NCBI GenBank assembly: GCA_000320545.1
Contig: ADNK01002342.1
Location: 17,501 to 81,500 of the forward strand
Source of the DNA: Bigelowiella natans CCMP2755
Taxonomy: Eukaryota; Cercozoa; Chlorarachniophyceae
DNA: 64,000 nt
Reading direction: 5' to 3'
Position 1 is the first letter of the stretch. Each line of letters starts with the position of its first letter. A program made the translations under genes and the position numbers. Positions 1-15,315 of this stretch are shown here, one piece after another. The notes beneath the pieces were generated by a model. It saw only the letters and a program-made list of their open reading frames with translations. It did not search any database and was not told the DNA's origin.

Positions 1-2
1 TC

Positions 3-772
3 TTCACGGAGATCGCGATGATCTACGGCACGCCGCCGGTGCTTCTGGCCCGCTTCCCCGTTCTTCTGCGCTTTCGGGAAACGCTCTTCAGCGTGCTGAG
101 CAGCAACATCCGGGCCATTGTCCTCGAGAGCCATCGGGTGGACCTCCTACTCTTCAACTCGTTCTTCTCCCTGCTGCTACTGCTCGGTGCTAAGCTGGGC
201 AAGCTGCCCGATGTTGTGAGGGAGATTGTGGAGATCATCAGCAAGCACTACGGCCGAACGAACTACGAGCGCGTCCTCTGTTTCTGCCTCCACACCCTGG
301 CGCAGATCGTGCATTTTGTGAGGGAAGAGCGTCAGATGATGATGATGGCAATGGCCTCTTCGTCTCCCCCCTCGTCCTCCACGGCGAGCGCCCTTCTGCT
401 GCTTGCCACGGAGCAAGGGGGGGACAAGAAGGCCTCGTCGTCGCCTCTATCTCCGAGGACGAATAACGCATCATCATCATCTTCTTCTTCTTCTTCCTCG
501 GCTGAGCCTGCTGCGGAACTAACGACAGCCATATCTTCGGAAGTCCTCGGCGCCTTGCAGGAGGCGGTGTCGAGTATCGTGTCCTTCTCCACCTCCCGAC
601 TACGCGATCTCCAGCGTAAAGTTCTCCGCTCCATGAGAGGTAAAATTAGCGTGCGCGGTGAGATTGTCGTCACTGATGCCCGTCGCTTGGTGTAATAATG
701 TAGCAGAAGAGAATATAAAGCGGAGGGGGATTTAAAGTAGTGAGGATGAGGAGGAGGAGGAGGAGAGTATTG

Positions 773-815
<43 letters not shown>

Positions 816-3800
816 AGAGGGGTTTGGGAAAACAAAAACCATGTGCTACTTCATCATCATCATCGTCGTCGTTGTCCTCCTCGTTGCCATCGTCATCATC
901 ACGTACTTTACAAGTGCATGTTATCCCTGGCATGTGAACCAAGACAACGACTAATCGGAATCTGAATTCAACCAACAGGTTACTCTAGCAGCAGCAGCGG
1001 CGGCGGCGCGGCCACCACCAGTAGCACCGGTAGCAGCCTACGCGGTATGGGTGCGGCAGATAGAAGGATCCCAAACGTGATGCATCGACTGTGCGTGGAG
1101 ATACGATCGTCCTTCAAGCCCAATTCGTTTGACCTCAGCGGCAGCAGTAGCTCCGCTAGCAGCCACCTAGGGCGCTTCAGCGCGTACGCGAGAAGCCGTC
1201 TCAGTAGCTCGCAGGACACACCAAGGACGAAGAATAAGTCAAGCACGACGCACCAGCTCGCCTTCATTGCCCCGCACATCATCGCTACAGCCAGCGATCA
1301 CAGCATCCGGACTTTTGACTGTCGTATCCTGGACACGACGCGCTCCGCCGCCTCCTCCTCCACCACCAAAACCAGCACCACCGCCATCACCAAGACAGCG
1401 GTGGCTGCTGCTCCTAAAGACTCGAAGGGAGTGCGCCAGCTTTCTGCCAGTGCCCACTCCCGTCTCCTGAGCAAGTCATCCATCCCGTTCGTCGTTACCG
1501 GCATCGTGGCCAACTCTCAGGCCCCATACCTCGCGGTGTACGGGGAGCAGCACTGCCACGTGCTGCTCTATGACCCCAGGAAGGGATCCCGCGTCGATAG
1601 GATCGTTCTTGAGCTTGGCCTGGAGGAGTCGCAGCAGCAACAACAGTCGTCGCAGCAGACGCATCATCAGCGCCATTACCAGCAGCTTCAGACGAAGTCG
1701 GTGATAGTGGACGTGTCCTGGCTGCCCTACTCCGACAGCCGCCTCGCCATCTGCACCAACAAGTTCGTACGAATCTTCGATCTCGCGACAGACGTGTGGA
1801 GCCCCGCAATCGGGATAACGTCCCACGAGATCTTAGCTCAGAGCCGAAGAAGGAAGATGGAAGAGGCCGAGGCCAAGGCGGCGACAGCCTCCGCGGTCGG
1901 TGCTGGGGGAAAGGAAGATTCTCTCCACGAGACCAAGTTTCGGGAGCAGGACATCTCGGAGATCGCCTACGCCTACAACCACAGCGACCAGATGTATTCG
2001 GCGTTCGTGCTACTGACAGACGGGGTGATATACTCGGTGCGAGTGTCGCTTTCCGAACAGGCCAAGATGGACATCAGCGCCTGCGCCGAGCTGCTGATGA
2101 AACCTGCCGTCCTACAGAAGGCCTCCGTGTCGTCGATCTACTTCTCCGAGACGCTGCAGCGGCTGTTCGTTTCCTACAACGGAACGTCAGCAATGTCGGC
2201 TGGCAGCAGCGCTGGTGGTGTAGGGGTCGGAAGTGGAGCCGCCTCCGGGACGACGAGCATGCTTGGTTCATATGCAATGAGGCTCGACGGGGCGCACTTG
2301 CAGTGCGTGGAGTCGTTGAGGCTCAAGGTGGCGGCAGGTTACCATCTCACTTCGTGGACGGATGTCAGCGGGGAGCACGACCTGATCGCATGCGTCGCTT
2401 ACCGACGCAGCAGCATCGTCGCCTCGCACCTCGACGATGTTCCGCAGATTGCCGTCTTCCAACTCTCACCATTCTCGACGGCGGCGGCAGCAGCAGGAGC
2501 TACAGCCGCCAAAATGCGCGTGTACGACCTGCCCACTCACAATCGCATCCGCGGCCTGGTGGACGCGACATGTGTCTCCCTCATCTCTACCACCACCACC
2601 ACCACTCCCCCCCCCTCCTCCTCCTCCTCCTCGCAGCAGCAGCAGCACCGGCAGCGGCAGCCAAACAGACCGACTTTCTCAGATCTGCACAGGGCTGGCT
2701 CGCATGAGTTGTGCGAACTAGGCAGAAGCGGTGAGGGAAGAGTGGGGCCAAAGCGAGTGCTGCTGCCGATCTCTACGATCCAAACGCAGCTTGAGCCTTC
2801 CCTCGCCGTGCTGCAATCCAACGGCTCCCTCCACCACCTGGTTATCGGGGGGAAAGGCACCGCCAAGCTCGCCCCTCCCTCATCAAGGGCGAACGCATCG
2901 AATGCGGGCAGTGTGGTCAAACGCGAAGGCGAAAGAGGAGAAGAAGGAATAAGGTTGATCAAGATGAGGCTTAGCAACAGCTCTGCGGCTGCAGCATCCA
3001 CTGTTCCTCTATATCAGGCCGCCATTGACACCGCTGCACGCTCCTCAACTACACTTGGTGGCAACAATGGTGATGCCTCCCCTCCCCCGCTGCCTTCCCA
3101 TTATCCCGACTTTTTTGCTAAGCTGAGGAAGGAGCTAATGGCCGCCGCTGCTGCCACCGCTAGGAGAACAATGGCGGCGAGACGGATGCAGAAGCTTAGC
3201 AAGAGGACGAATAGCGACCACTACTTTCTGTCTTCGTCGTCCTCCTTATCTCCTTATTCCTCTGCCGCTTCTGCGCTGTTTTTCAGCTCCCTCGACGGAG
3301 CTACACGTGCGGGCTACGAAGTCAAGTACCCTGCCGCTGCTAGTGACGTTGACGAGGACGTGTCGTCGATGATGGTGAAGATCGCCGACAAGCAAGGGGA
3401 GGTGCTCCGAACCCACAGAGACATCGAAGTCGTCCATGTGCACGTCAAGCCTGCAAAGAGAAGAAAGAAGAAGGCGGCAAAGAGGAAGAGCGAGAAAGCC
3501 AAGAAGAAGAAGAAGAGGAGGAGGACCAAGAGGGCCTCGATGTCGGCATTGGTGACGCCGAGTGAGGCGGGGGCGAATCAAGGCGAAGATGATGATGAAG
3601 AGGAGGACAGTTACGAGCAGGATGAGAAGCAGCAAGCTGAGCCCGTCTTCGTCGTACGAGTGCGTATAAAGACCGGCCGATACAGCCGGGGTAGCATTGT
3701 CATCTCAGCTCCTCCGAAGGGCGTTGCTAGTGGTCAAGTTGGCGATGACGATGAGGATGACGATGACAACTACGACGACGACAAAGACGATGATAAGATG

Positions 3801-4240
3801 AATGTGGAGCGGGTTCGGAGCGAGGTCTCGTCGGCCACCTCCTCCCCCGTCCCTGGTCATCTGAGTGTCGGAGGTCCGATCGCCCCCGGCGTCTGGCACA
3901 GTTTCACACTCTCTGAAGAGCTCAGCCGGCGCTTGAGCTCCCCCGGTGCTCGCAAAGGGGGGAATGTCTTCACCCTTACGCTGCAGAGGAGTAGCTCTTC
4001 AGGACCGGGAGCTGCTCCATCGTCGTCACATGCGATGGTTATTGAAGCGCTTGAGGTGTACACGAAGCCACAGAAAGAGTTCTTGAAGAGCGTTGAGGGA
4101 GGCGGTGAGAAGGAAGGAACAATGGCTGCTCAGGAAGAAGAAGAGGAGGAGGAAGCGGAGGAGGAGGAGGAACCGCTTGCGACGAAGAAGAGCAAGAAAA
4201 GGAGAAAACGGAAGAAGAAGAAAAGACGGGCAGAAAAGCA

Positions 4241-4277
<37 letters not shown>

Positions 4278-7200
4278 CAGATGAGGGACTTGATCATCCC
4301 CCCATTCCTCCAGCCGGAATTCTTCCCATCATCATCTTCCTCCTCCTCATCCACCTCGTCCCGCAGGGCGAAGATGGAAAACATACTATCATGCACTTTC
4401 TCGCTGATTCACGCGGTCTGGCCCGTGATATCAGGAGAAGGCAGGCACGCTACTCCCAACTCCCCCCCCCCCCTCCACGCAGGCGAGTTCAGGGAGCAAC
4501 TGACGGAGGCGATATGTCCCCTGCTAGTCCCTGTCCCTTGGGATCCCGACCCATCAGGCGTACTGGCAGGAGACGACGAGCGAGAAGCCGAGAGGATGAA
4601 GAAGAATATCAGCAAAGGCGGCGGTAACAGCGACAGCAAGCAAGCAGGATACGCTGGCACCTCCACAACAGCTGGTGGTGCTGCTGCAATTGGTGGCGGC
4701 GGAGGGGGAGGAGAGAGTGGGCTTTACCGCGAACTCTATTCCGAGCCTTTTCGCACAGCCATGTACGGAGCAATAGCCTCTTACCAAATGGAGAGCAGCC
4801 CTCATGAGTCACCTCCTCCCTTCCCTTACTCTCGCCGATCAGCCTCCCGTTCCCATTCCCGCTCTTCATCGCACTCCTCCCTCAGCGCACATTCGCGCTC
4901 ACCATCAAACTCGCCCTCAAGGCAGCAGCGCCAGCAGCAGCAACAACAACAACAACAACAGCACGGGGCTGCAATTGCGACCTTGGGCATTGCACCAGCA
5001 TTTCTTAGAAGGGAAAATGTCGGCAGCACCGAGAAGAAAAGTAGTAGCTCAATGCTCCATCGGCGGAGGTCATCATCATTATCCTCTTCGCTGTCGACCT
5101 GCCCGCCTTCGTCACTGTCACCACAGGCTGTCATGATAGAGGACAATGGGGGCCATAATCGTGCTTCCATTCTCTCAGGCGCGTTGCAGATGGCGGCACG
5201 GAAGGTGCTGGCATCGATGTATTCCCCCTCCTCTCCCCCCTCCGTTTCCTCCAAGAAGGACGGTGGCTTCAGGAAGAACGACGGCGCCTCCTCCGCCACC
5301 ATCTCCTTCGTGTTCGATCGCTACATCCTGAGCAGTTTCAGGCGCATGCTCAGCGCAACCAGAGAGTTGGAGCTTATGAAGAAGGGGGCGACTACTGCGA
5401 CAGCAGCACATCCCTGGCTATCCTCCTTTACCTCGTCCTCGTCCTCATCCTCCTCCTCCCCACCGGTTTCCATGTCCATGCATGAATTCACAGTCCCGAG
5501 GATGATATCCAGCGTCGAGATCCTCGCGCACATTATCCGCGAGCGGCCGCGCCACTTCGCGCGCTACGTGAAGGCGAATCCGGGATTCATCGGCTCTTTC
5601 CTCGATAGCTTCGGGCCGATCATGCTGCAGAAGAACATCACCCTAGCTCACAGATACTCGAAGGCCATCACTCTGGGGTACTCTGCTTGTTTCGTCGCTG
5701 CGGTGGATCTATGGCAAAGAGAAGCGGCAGCAGCAGCAGCAGCAACAACAACAACAACAACAACAACAACAAACGCATCCCAGAGTCTCAATGCGAGTGG
5801 GGACGCCAAAGCCCGCATCCCCCCCCCCCCCTCACTGCATGAGGTGGAGACCCTGTTGCGGCGGGTGACGCAGCTGGCCTACTTGTGCCTCTGTACTCGG
5901 GGCATCAGCGAAACCGTCAAGACCTCCCTCGTCGTCTCCTTACTTCAGCTGCTGCGGTCAAGCCACATCGAGAGCAGGACGAATGCACTGAGGAGCGGGC
6001 GGCGCCGTGGTTCCCTCCAGGAGGCGATCAACAAACTCAAGGCTCTCACCAGTGGGAAAAAAGGTGAGGGCGACGAGAATCTCTCATCTTCCTCCACCTC
6101 CTCCTCCTCCTCCTTCTCCGCTTCGATTTCTGGCGGTCGGCCCAGCGGTTCCAAGGCGAGGAAGAGAGCGCAGCAACTAGAAACCGTATTCGAGTCAAAG
6201 AAGAACGGGCCCCGCTCTCTTGGTCAGCAGCAGCACCGCCTCGCGCCACCGCCGCTGTTGACGGCCGTTCCTGGGGCAGCAGCAGCAAAGATGGTCGCCA
6301 CTGGTACTGCTCCTCTCCTCCTCTCCTCCTCCTCTTCAGCTAGCGCAGCCGCCACCACCAAGGTGCACTACCGGTGCGATGAGTGTGGAAAGAGGATCAC
6401 CGGGTGGCGGTGGCGGTGCTGCGAGGCGGACATCTGCGAGGACTTCGATCTGTGCCAGGAGTGCTACCCTCGCTCCTTAACGCTCAGCTTCGAGTCTTCC
6501 AACCACAACGCGGACCACATCATGCAGCGGATTCAGATCGCGCCGTCGTCGCCTCCGCCGGCCTCCCAGCAGCAGCGGAATTCCGAACCATTTGTTGTCC
6601 CGTCAGCGGCGGCAGCCTCTTCCTCCAGAGGGGGGGGGAGAGGAAAAGGAAAGGTAGAAAGATGGAGGCAAGTCAGATGTGAGGCGAGGAAGATGGAGGC
6701 AAGGAAGGAGGAAATACAAGACGACGAATTTGACTGCGATGTCGACGACGACGACGAAGATGAAGCAAGAGAAAGAACGGGCCTTGCTTCCTCCATCTCC
6801 GCCGCCGTAGCTGCCGCTGCAGCAACAGCAGCCAGTGCCAATACCAATGCTTCCTCCGCCGGACAGAGGGGCAGTGGGCGAAATCTTGAGCGTCGCCATC
6901 GCCCTCGGCAGTCGGGCCTTACCTTAGACGACACGCGAGGCAGAAGCAGCAGCAGGAGGATTGGAAGCATTGGCCATCCATTGACTTCCTTGTCAACCTC
7001 CGTCACGAAGACCGATAGTCTGGGCGCAGCTTCTACTGGGGCGGGGGCGTCTTCCCCAAAGACTGGCGACTCCACCGCGGGTAGTGGGGCGATAATGAGC
7101 GAGAAAGAAATGATGATTATGCAGCTCTGCCAGCAGATCCTCGTGCCTCCTGGTGTCGTCGACGAGAAGGCACAGCTGAAGATGGCGCAAGCGATTAGCC

Positions 7201-10200
7201 TAGGGAAAAAGGTACACATGGTGGTCGCCCAGCCTGCTCCCTCGTCTCCGCTCGATAAGAGAAGAAGAAGCAGACAACTGGGTCGAGCGAGGAAGGACGT
7301 GAAGAGCACGATGCTTCACATCCTAGCGAAGATCCTGGCGACCGGCTTTCTCAGGCTCCCAGTCGTCGTCCCTCCTAAAAGTAACAACGACAACGGCGGC
7401 GTCGGCGATAACAAGCAACAGCGGGATTCTAGCTCCGAAAAGAAGATTAGGGACTCTGATGAGAAGATGATGGAGGTGGAGGAGTCCGCAAGCAAAATGG
7501 CAGGGTCAGCAGACAATAGTGTCCAGAACAATGCATCCCCAGCTTCCTCTCCCCCTCCCACCTCCCGCTCTGAGCGGAAGAGGAAAGAAGCGAAGTCGAA
7601 GAAGCCCCTCGCTCCGGAGCAGCAGCGCACAACGCGCAGCTCGTCGAGATCATCGCTTCCGAGACCCGTGGCGACGGCAGCCCCCCCAAAGAAGCGCGCT
7701 AAGGGAGAAGAATCTCGCAGCAGCGACAGGAACGATGAGACTGCTGCCAAAATTGCGATCGATGAAAAGCTGCAAGAATGGCTACGTCCAGAGGAGCTTT
7801 CGGATCAGCTGTTGCTCCAGAAGGAGTACTTCCGCCAGCCACCCCCACTCTCGCTGCTACAGCAGCACCCACTGGGGTTATCCCTCGCCTCTTCCTGCCA
7901 GGTCATGCTCTTCCTCCTGCGGGCCCCAGCTGCTGGCCAGGGTGATGATGAGGAGACCAGTCGGAGGAATACACACGTCATCACCGGAGCTGACTGGGAG
8001 GGGGGGGATGGCGGTGATGATGATGATGATGATGACCGGGATGCCGTTGGCGTAGTTCAGGTCAAAGATAAGCTTAAGATCATCGACGCACTGATTTCTT
8101 GCATTACGCGCTCGCACGAGATGGGCCTTACACAGTCAATGACCATCTACCTAGGTGTGCTCCGATCAGCGATGGACGCGCCGCTGTCGTCTTTATCCAA
8201 GAGCCACCGTAGCAGTGGCAGCAGCAGCAATAGTGCGGATGCGGCAGCGACGACGACGACGACGACCACAAGGACGTTGTCGAATGGCGCGCCCTCTAAG
8301 CCAACGACAACAGGGCTGGCCTCCTCGTCGTTATCGGCGATCATGGCCAAGAAGTCCAGCAATAAGAGTAGCAGTAGCTCTGGCGGCAAGAAAATCTTCG
8401 CCGCCGCCGCTAAGACCCCCTCCCTCTCTTCTTCGTTGTCGCGGCTGATGAGGATGTCGGTAGTCCCTGCTGCAGCAAAAGAGACGGCGGCGTCATCCAC
8501 GGGGACAGGAGTAACTACCTGTAGGAAGAAGCAGCCTTCAAACAGCCGGAAAAAACAGTCGTCGTCGAGCCAGCCAGCCGCGAGCCCATTGCAGGATTGC
8601 GTTCGGGTTGAGATTTTCAGCGGCAGGGGCGGGGGGAGGAGCGCCGACAGCGTCAAGCGAGCCATTTCGCACCATATCGTCCGCCACCACAGCGGCTTCG
8701 GCAAGATCCTCCACACTCTCATGGGGCAGTATGCACAAGAACTTATTCGGACGGACATGGCCGCGTCGCCACTCCAGCCGTCATCATTGGCATCGTCACA
8801 GCAGCAACAACAACAGCAGCAGCAGTCCTCACCGCTCGGCGGGAATAAAAGGAGGATGGCGGTGATGCTCATGCTGATGGTTGCAGATCCCTTCTTTAAC
8901 TACGTCTCCGCGCCGCCGCTGCCATTTTCGAAAGAGAAACATTTCACTGCGCGGGTAGCGAAGCGATTCTGAGAAATAACACGGACTAGCCGTCGAGTAG
9001 GGAGAGTGAGTGCGTGAGAGAGAACGAGGGAAAGAATGCTACGTTATCGTCATTCCTTCCTCGTCTCCCGTCTTCTTTTTTTGGTTCCTTTCGTTCAAAA
9101 ATTCTTCATGATACTGCAAATGCTCATAAAGTTTGTCTCCCCTCCTTGTTCCCCCTCCCCCCCCCTTCTCCTGCCACTCTTCTCTCCCTCTCTCTTTGCT
9201 CAGGCGTGGTCCAGTAAGATGAGACACGTGACTGCCATCGCATACACTATAATGAAAGCGAGTGTATCTGCAATCTCATCGCAGCAGCAGCGCCAGCGCC
9301 AACTCCACGGCGCGGCCGGGTCATCCGAGGCTGATATGGAGATCGAGCCTTCCTCCTCCTCCTCCTCGATGTCGGTCGCGGTCAACAAGACAGCCGCCAC
9401 CAGTGGCGGACAGGATATGAGCCTGAAGCAACTGATCAAGGCATTCGTAGCCCCGCACAAGTCGTGGTGCAACATCCTCTGCAGCATCATTCAGTTCCAC
9501 GGCGTCGACGAGACGATCCGTAAGACCTCGAAGCGCCTGCTGACTGTCATCAGTGGTAGCGAACACATGCGGCACCAGTTGTACGATGCGCACCTCTACC
9601 GCACAGAGCTCAAGAGGCTTCGAGCTTACTTTGACGGCGGACAGGAGGCGGGAGGAGACCGCAGCGCCAGCGGCCCCTCCTCGCCATCATCCTCGAATGA
9701 AGCTCTCTCCCGCTGCCATCACATATCCTACACGCGCGCAGTGCTGATCGCGAGCTCGCTCAACCGCATCTTCGTTGTGGCGAAGACGCGCGTGAATGGG
9801 TGGGTGGCCCACGTGCACAATTTTCCAGCAAGCCTGAAGTTCCTCTTCGAGATGGCCGTCAGGGTCAGCGCGCCCGCACACGACACCGCCTCGGGGCAGG
9901 TCGCAAAGATAACACTGGAGCTGCTATCGCTGGCCTCGGAGGCCGCCGCCGCTGCTCCGCACGAAAGCGATCCGAAGGAGATGCTGGAGGAAGCGGAGAG
10001 CAAGTCGCCGGGCACGACAACGATCCAAACCCTCATGACCCGTCGATCAAAGTCAGATCCGATATCTGGTAGTGGTGGTGGCGGTGCTGGTGCTGCTGCT
10101 GGGGGTGGTGCGACGACATCCAGCACAAGTGGAGCAGCAGCAGTGGCAGCGGCAGCGACGACACTTACGATCAAGAGAAAGAGAAAGCCTAAAAATACTA

Positions 10201-13200
10201 GCGGGGGCGAGGGCTTCCCACTCGCTTCGCCCCAGCATACAATCTTCAAGGGGCAGAGGAGGGGGGTCGATCAAGCAGCCGCGGCGATGGCGATAGCGAC
10301 ATCGTCCGCCGCGGCGTCGTCGTCACCATCATCATCAAAACGAAAGAAAAGGAAGGAGTACAAACTGGACATCGAGGACTTCTTGAGCGCGAGCCTCTCG
10401 TCCTTCGTGCAGGGCTATCTCCTCGATCACGAGTCCCTGAGCACAAGGAAGCAGGCGCGATCGTTCCTTTACCTCCTTCGCCACCACGCAACGGCCCCGC
10501 AGCTCGAGCGCCTGTTCAGGTACCTAACCGAATGGATCCCATTCCTGCCGTGGTACGGGGAGCGTGCCAGAGAGTTCCTGGAGCTGGTAATGATCGTGGT
10601 CGTTGAGTCGCGCAAGGCGTGCTCGATCTCCCCTGAGAGCATCTCGAAGAGCCTGGCCCAGCTGGTCGTGTGCTTCCGAAATCAAAACGAGAGCCTCAGC
10701 AACAACAGCATCGCCGCGCTCTACGCCGAGCTGGCCAAGCACATACGCCTCGAGCGGTACCTCCTGGACCACTCCCGCTGCCGGGTCTGCTGGCACGCGG
10801 CCAAGCCGCTCTCCATCTTGAAGCTCAAGAACATCTCCGCGGAGACGAAGTACACGTACGACAAGATGATCGTGAAGCTGGCCTCGAGCCACGTCATCCA
10901 GCAGCTTGCCGTCCGAATCGACGCCAACCAGCGCCACCAGGGCAGCAGCGCTACGAGCGGGCAACAAGTGCTCTCGGTGAAGAGAATACGGCTCTACTTC
11001 AACGCGGAGAGCCACGCGGACCTCACTGCGGTAATGGATAAGCCCTCGGCGTGGACGCTGGCCAAGGAGGCGGTGTTGGCGAGGGGCCAGTCGGAGGTGA
11101 AGATCACGTGCCTGGTGCCGTTCCGTGCGAGCAACCTTATGGTCCACTTCGCAGAGTTCCACAAGAGTCCTGATGGCGGGCTCGAGATCCTTCGCTGCCC
11201 GCGCTGTAACACGACCGTCTTCAACAAGCATGGGCTCTGCCCCAACTGCCGCGAGAACGCGTACCAGTGCCGACAGTGCCGAAACATCAACTACGAGCAC
11301 CGCGAAGGCTTTCTCTGCAACGAGTGCGGCTACTGCCGGTTTGCTAAGTTCTACTACACGCTCTATGGCAAGGCGAGCCAGAGCGTTGTCGACATCAACA
11401 ACGAGGCGGAGCGAAAGCAGGCGATGGACCTCATCCTCGCAAAGCAGGAGAAGCTGGACAGGAACCTCGCCGATCTGCATGGCCATCGAAGACTTGTCGA
11501 ATCCACCCTCGACTATTTGGGCCGGGAAAAGCGGGGGGGGGGGGCAAGCAGTAGTGGTGCTGCCACGGGAATGACGTCGAGCACGTCAGCTGCAGTGAAC
11601 AGCGCGTCCAGTAACAGTGCCGATGAAAAGGCAGCTTCCTCAAAGGATACGAAGTCGTCGTTGCATCTGCTTAAAAACAAGGAACAGCTGTCAAGCTACT
11701 ACGGGAAGGAGGTGAAGAACACCTTCGATGAGATCAGGCAACACTTCTCCGTGATCATGAACATTCGCAAGCAGCTAGCGATGTTTATGGGCCGGCCGCG
11801 CGTCCCCCACAAGGGCGACCGGAGGCCAGTCTCTAGGTGCTACAAATGCTCGAAAAACTTTGTGAAGCTCGGCGTCGAGTTCTTCTGCAAGATGGAGGCC
11901 ATGGCGGCGGACGACGACAAAAAAGTGGGGGATGGCCATACCATCGGTAAGCTCATCGTCGAGTCCGGGGGTGCTGTAGAACTCGCTCTCAACGCTGTCT
12001 CCTTCCGTGATACGACGATTAGCAGGGCTGCGGTGAGGTCGCTGTGCTCCCTCGTACGGCAGCGGACTGGCGCGTCGAGCTTTCTAGTGCCCATTCTGAG
12101 GAACAGGACCTTCTTCTGCATCAAGAACTACAATCTCCTGCGCGTCGAGGCGTCTCTCAGCAGCTATATCTCCCTCATATGTGAGCTCTGCGACGCGACC
12201 ATGCAGAGGGAGGAGGCTGCGAGCCCGGGAAAGGTGCGAGACGACTGGGACAATATGATGTCGTTGATCATCGATGTTATTCTCTTCTCCCTGAAGTACA
12301 TTCAGAACTTCCCGGCCCTCGCAAACCACGCGATCCTGCCCTGCCTCAAGATCGTTCGCACGGCCTGTAGCCTCTCCTCTTGGGGCGGCAGCGACGACTC
12401 TGATCCGAGCGGGAGCGGAGCCGGAGCGGGGGGGAACGACAAGCTGATGTCCTCCCCGCACCACGACGGCAGGAAGAGGACGGGCCGCAAGCAGACGCTT
12501 ACACCACAGTCGGATTCCGATTCGTCACTGTCGTCTATCCTGCACGCCCAAATTTCCTCGCGGCTCTCCAATTTCAGGCGGCAGACGAGGCGCCCGGGCA
12601 TTATCTCCTCGATCGCGAGCAGCCGCTCGGGCAGGCGGCAGTATCTAACGCCTTCCTTGCGCCGCCTGCAGCCTCCACAGCACCGCCGTGGAGCGTCAAG
12701 TATCATGACACCCTCGCCAGCGCGCGAGAAGCCGCAGCGAGGCGAGACAGTGACGATGGTCTTAGGCAAATCGCACTCTTACCCTCTACCGCCGGTCGAT
12801 ACGTCGGGGAGCAGGCTGAACAACGTGCCCGACCTCAACCTCCCCGTCCAGCAGTTCTCGCTGCAGAAGGAGCGGATCGCCCAGATCATGCGGCTCATGA
12901 ACCGCTCCTCGATGCCGGCAAAGTCCCTGCAGCTGTGGCTGAACTCCAAGCTCTCCTTCTCCAGATGGGCAAGCAGCTTCAGGAATGATGGGGATAAGGG
13001 CGGCGAGGAGAAGAAGAACCCCGCCGGGCTGCTTCAGCTATTCCCCTCGGTTCTCACGGCACCGAGAGGCAAAGAAGCCCGCGCGCTGAACGTCCTTCGC
13101 GCCGCGATGAGGAAGAGGTGGAAGAGAAGACACGGGCCACATCAGAAGAAAAATAGCCGTAGAGAGTACGCCTTTAGCGAGCTGAACTTCATGCTCCAGC

Positions 13201-13886
13201 TGCTGCTCTGCCCCAACTCCGAGCAGGTGCGCAAGGAGGCAGTGCGGCTAATCAGGCTGCTCATCCAACGACCAATGGAGGACGCGTCGTCGCTTTCGTC
13301 GCCGCTCCTGTCCAGAAAGGCCCGGCACCAGCGCGGCACGTCTTCAAGCAGCAGTAGCAGCCGCAGCAGTGTTTCTGAGGAGAGCCTGGTCGTCATCCTG
13401 GATCACCTGCTGGAGCTACTACCCAGCATATCCACGCTATGCTCCGCTTCCTCCACCCAATCGGAACATCGCGACAAGCCTTACGACGACTACTTCAGCG
13501 GCGGCGGAGGCGACACTGTCGCCAGCCGCTTCGCATCCTCCTCCTCGGTTGACTACTTCCTCCTGTTTGATTCGCTTATAACGAGCGGCTCGGACGCGGA
13601 CCGCCACCACTCAAGACGGGCCTATCTCGTGGTGCATGGCATCCTGCCCGTCCTCGTCGAGCAGGTGTCCAGGCAGATTGATGCTATTGTCTCCGTGGAG
13701 AACTCCTTCATCACAGAGCAGTACGATATGACGACGCTCCGGGGGCTGACGAAGATGCTGGTGGAATTCCTCGAGACCCCTGCGATTTGCCGCCAGTTCC
13801 GAAAGCTCCATCTCTCGCAGTCCGTTCTCAACGCCTTCCTCCAGGTATTGAATCCGCGGGTGATTGTGATGATAATTATATTGATG

Positions 13887-13920
<34 letters not shown>

Positions 13921-15274
13921 CCATGTGCCAGTTCATTTGTGACTGTGATTCAAGTGGGGATACAAGAAAAGGGGGTGGGGGGGGAGAATAATATTTGCTA
14001 AAACGCTTTTCATCATCTGACAGGTCCGCAGCCTGGTCGTACAACGAAGCAAGCTCTCCGACAAGTGCGCCACGAGCCTCCTCCAGGCCACGAAGAAGAT
14101 CTTCTCGTCCGAGTCGGAGCAGGACGACATGAGCTCCATCATGAAGGCGTACGCGCGCGCGCTGGCGCAGAAGCACCTCGACAAGCGCACGTCTATCTTC
14201 ATCCTCGACCAAATGTGCAACGTGGTGAAGCCGCAGCAGAAGGAGTGCCTGCTGATTCTCCGCAAGGCGCGCAGCCAGGAGGAGTACATCCGTGGGTCCA
14301 TGACCAAGAACCCGTACTCCTCCAGCTGCTTCGATGGGCCGCTCATGTGCCACGTCAAGGACAAGATCTGCGCGGACGTGGGGCTTCCGAACGAGGCCAA
14401 CATGATCGAGCTCCTCGTGAACGGCAAGATCATCAGCATGGACCTCCCCATCATCAAGACATACGAAAAGGTGTGGAAGCCCTCCCTCATGGACCCCTCC
14501 GGCCCGATGGCGGTGGCGCTGGAGGTACTCGGAGACATGAGCATCAGCGGAGGAAGCGGTGGTGAGATGGTGATGATCGGCGGCGGCGGCGGCGGCCATT
14601 ATCACCAGTGTGGCATCGACGAGGAAGGCGGGCTTTTCCTCGACATGGACGACCAGGCGGAATGCCCGCTCCCCATGATCGTGACATATCGGCTCACCGG
14701 GCTCGATGGCGAGGCCACGGAGGACGTCGTCGACCACATCCCGGACGACGATAAGCAGAAGGATCCGGAGCAGGAGTTCAAGGTTTGCGCCTCTTTACTG
14801 AACGACAACGAGGAGGATGTGGGCAACACCGGCGGCAGCAGAGGCAAAAGCAGCATTGGGCTGCTCGTCTCACAGTTCTCGCAGATCGTGAACTTCATGG
14901 ACGACGTGGACCACCGGCTTGCGAACAGGCTGATTCAAATGCTTCAATACTGCTGCAAGCTGAGCGAACTCCGCAGATTCCTGCTGAGGATGCAGCACCC
15001 CAACGCCATCGCAATCATCCTCGAGAAGGTCACCGTGGCGCTCGACAGCACCCTAACCATCGACATTGCCAGCAGCCTGCTTGGAATGCTTAGCATGATC
15101 TTCTCCGCGGCGGCCTCTTCTCCGGAATCGAATACTGCGACTACCCGACAAGAAGGGCAGCAGCGCGATGATGGAAATCTAGCTCTTACTACCGGAGACA
15201 GCAAGCAATCACTACAAAGCGATGGTGACATGCAAGTGGAAGAGAACGCAACGGAGAAGCCTGCTGCGAGCTCC

Positions 15275-15315
<41 letters not shown>

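Noticed and set aside
332-975. Long open frames on the minus strand over the start of UBR4
   Set aside because: Their products are Ser/Leu or Asp homopolymer runs that mirror the trinucleotide repeats of the plus-strand gene and the GA microsatellite.
10524-11486. 320-codon minus-strand open frame inside UBR4
   Set aside because: Antiparallel to the strongly conserved zinc-ribbon exon; Leu/Val/Arg-rich composition is a shadow of GC-rich coding sequence.
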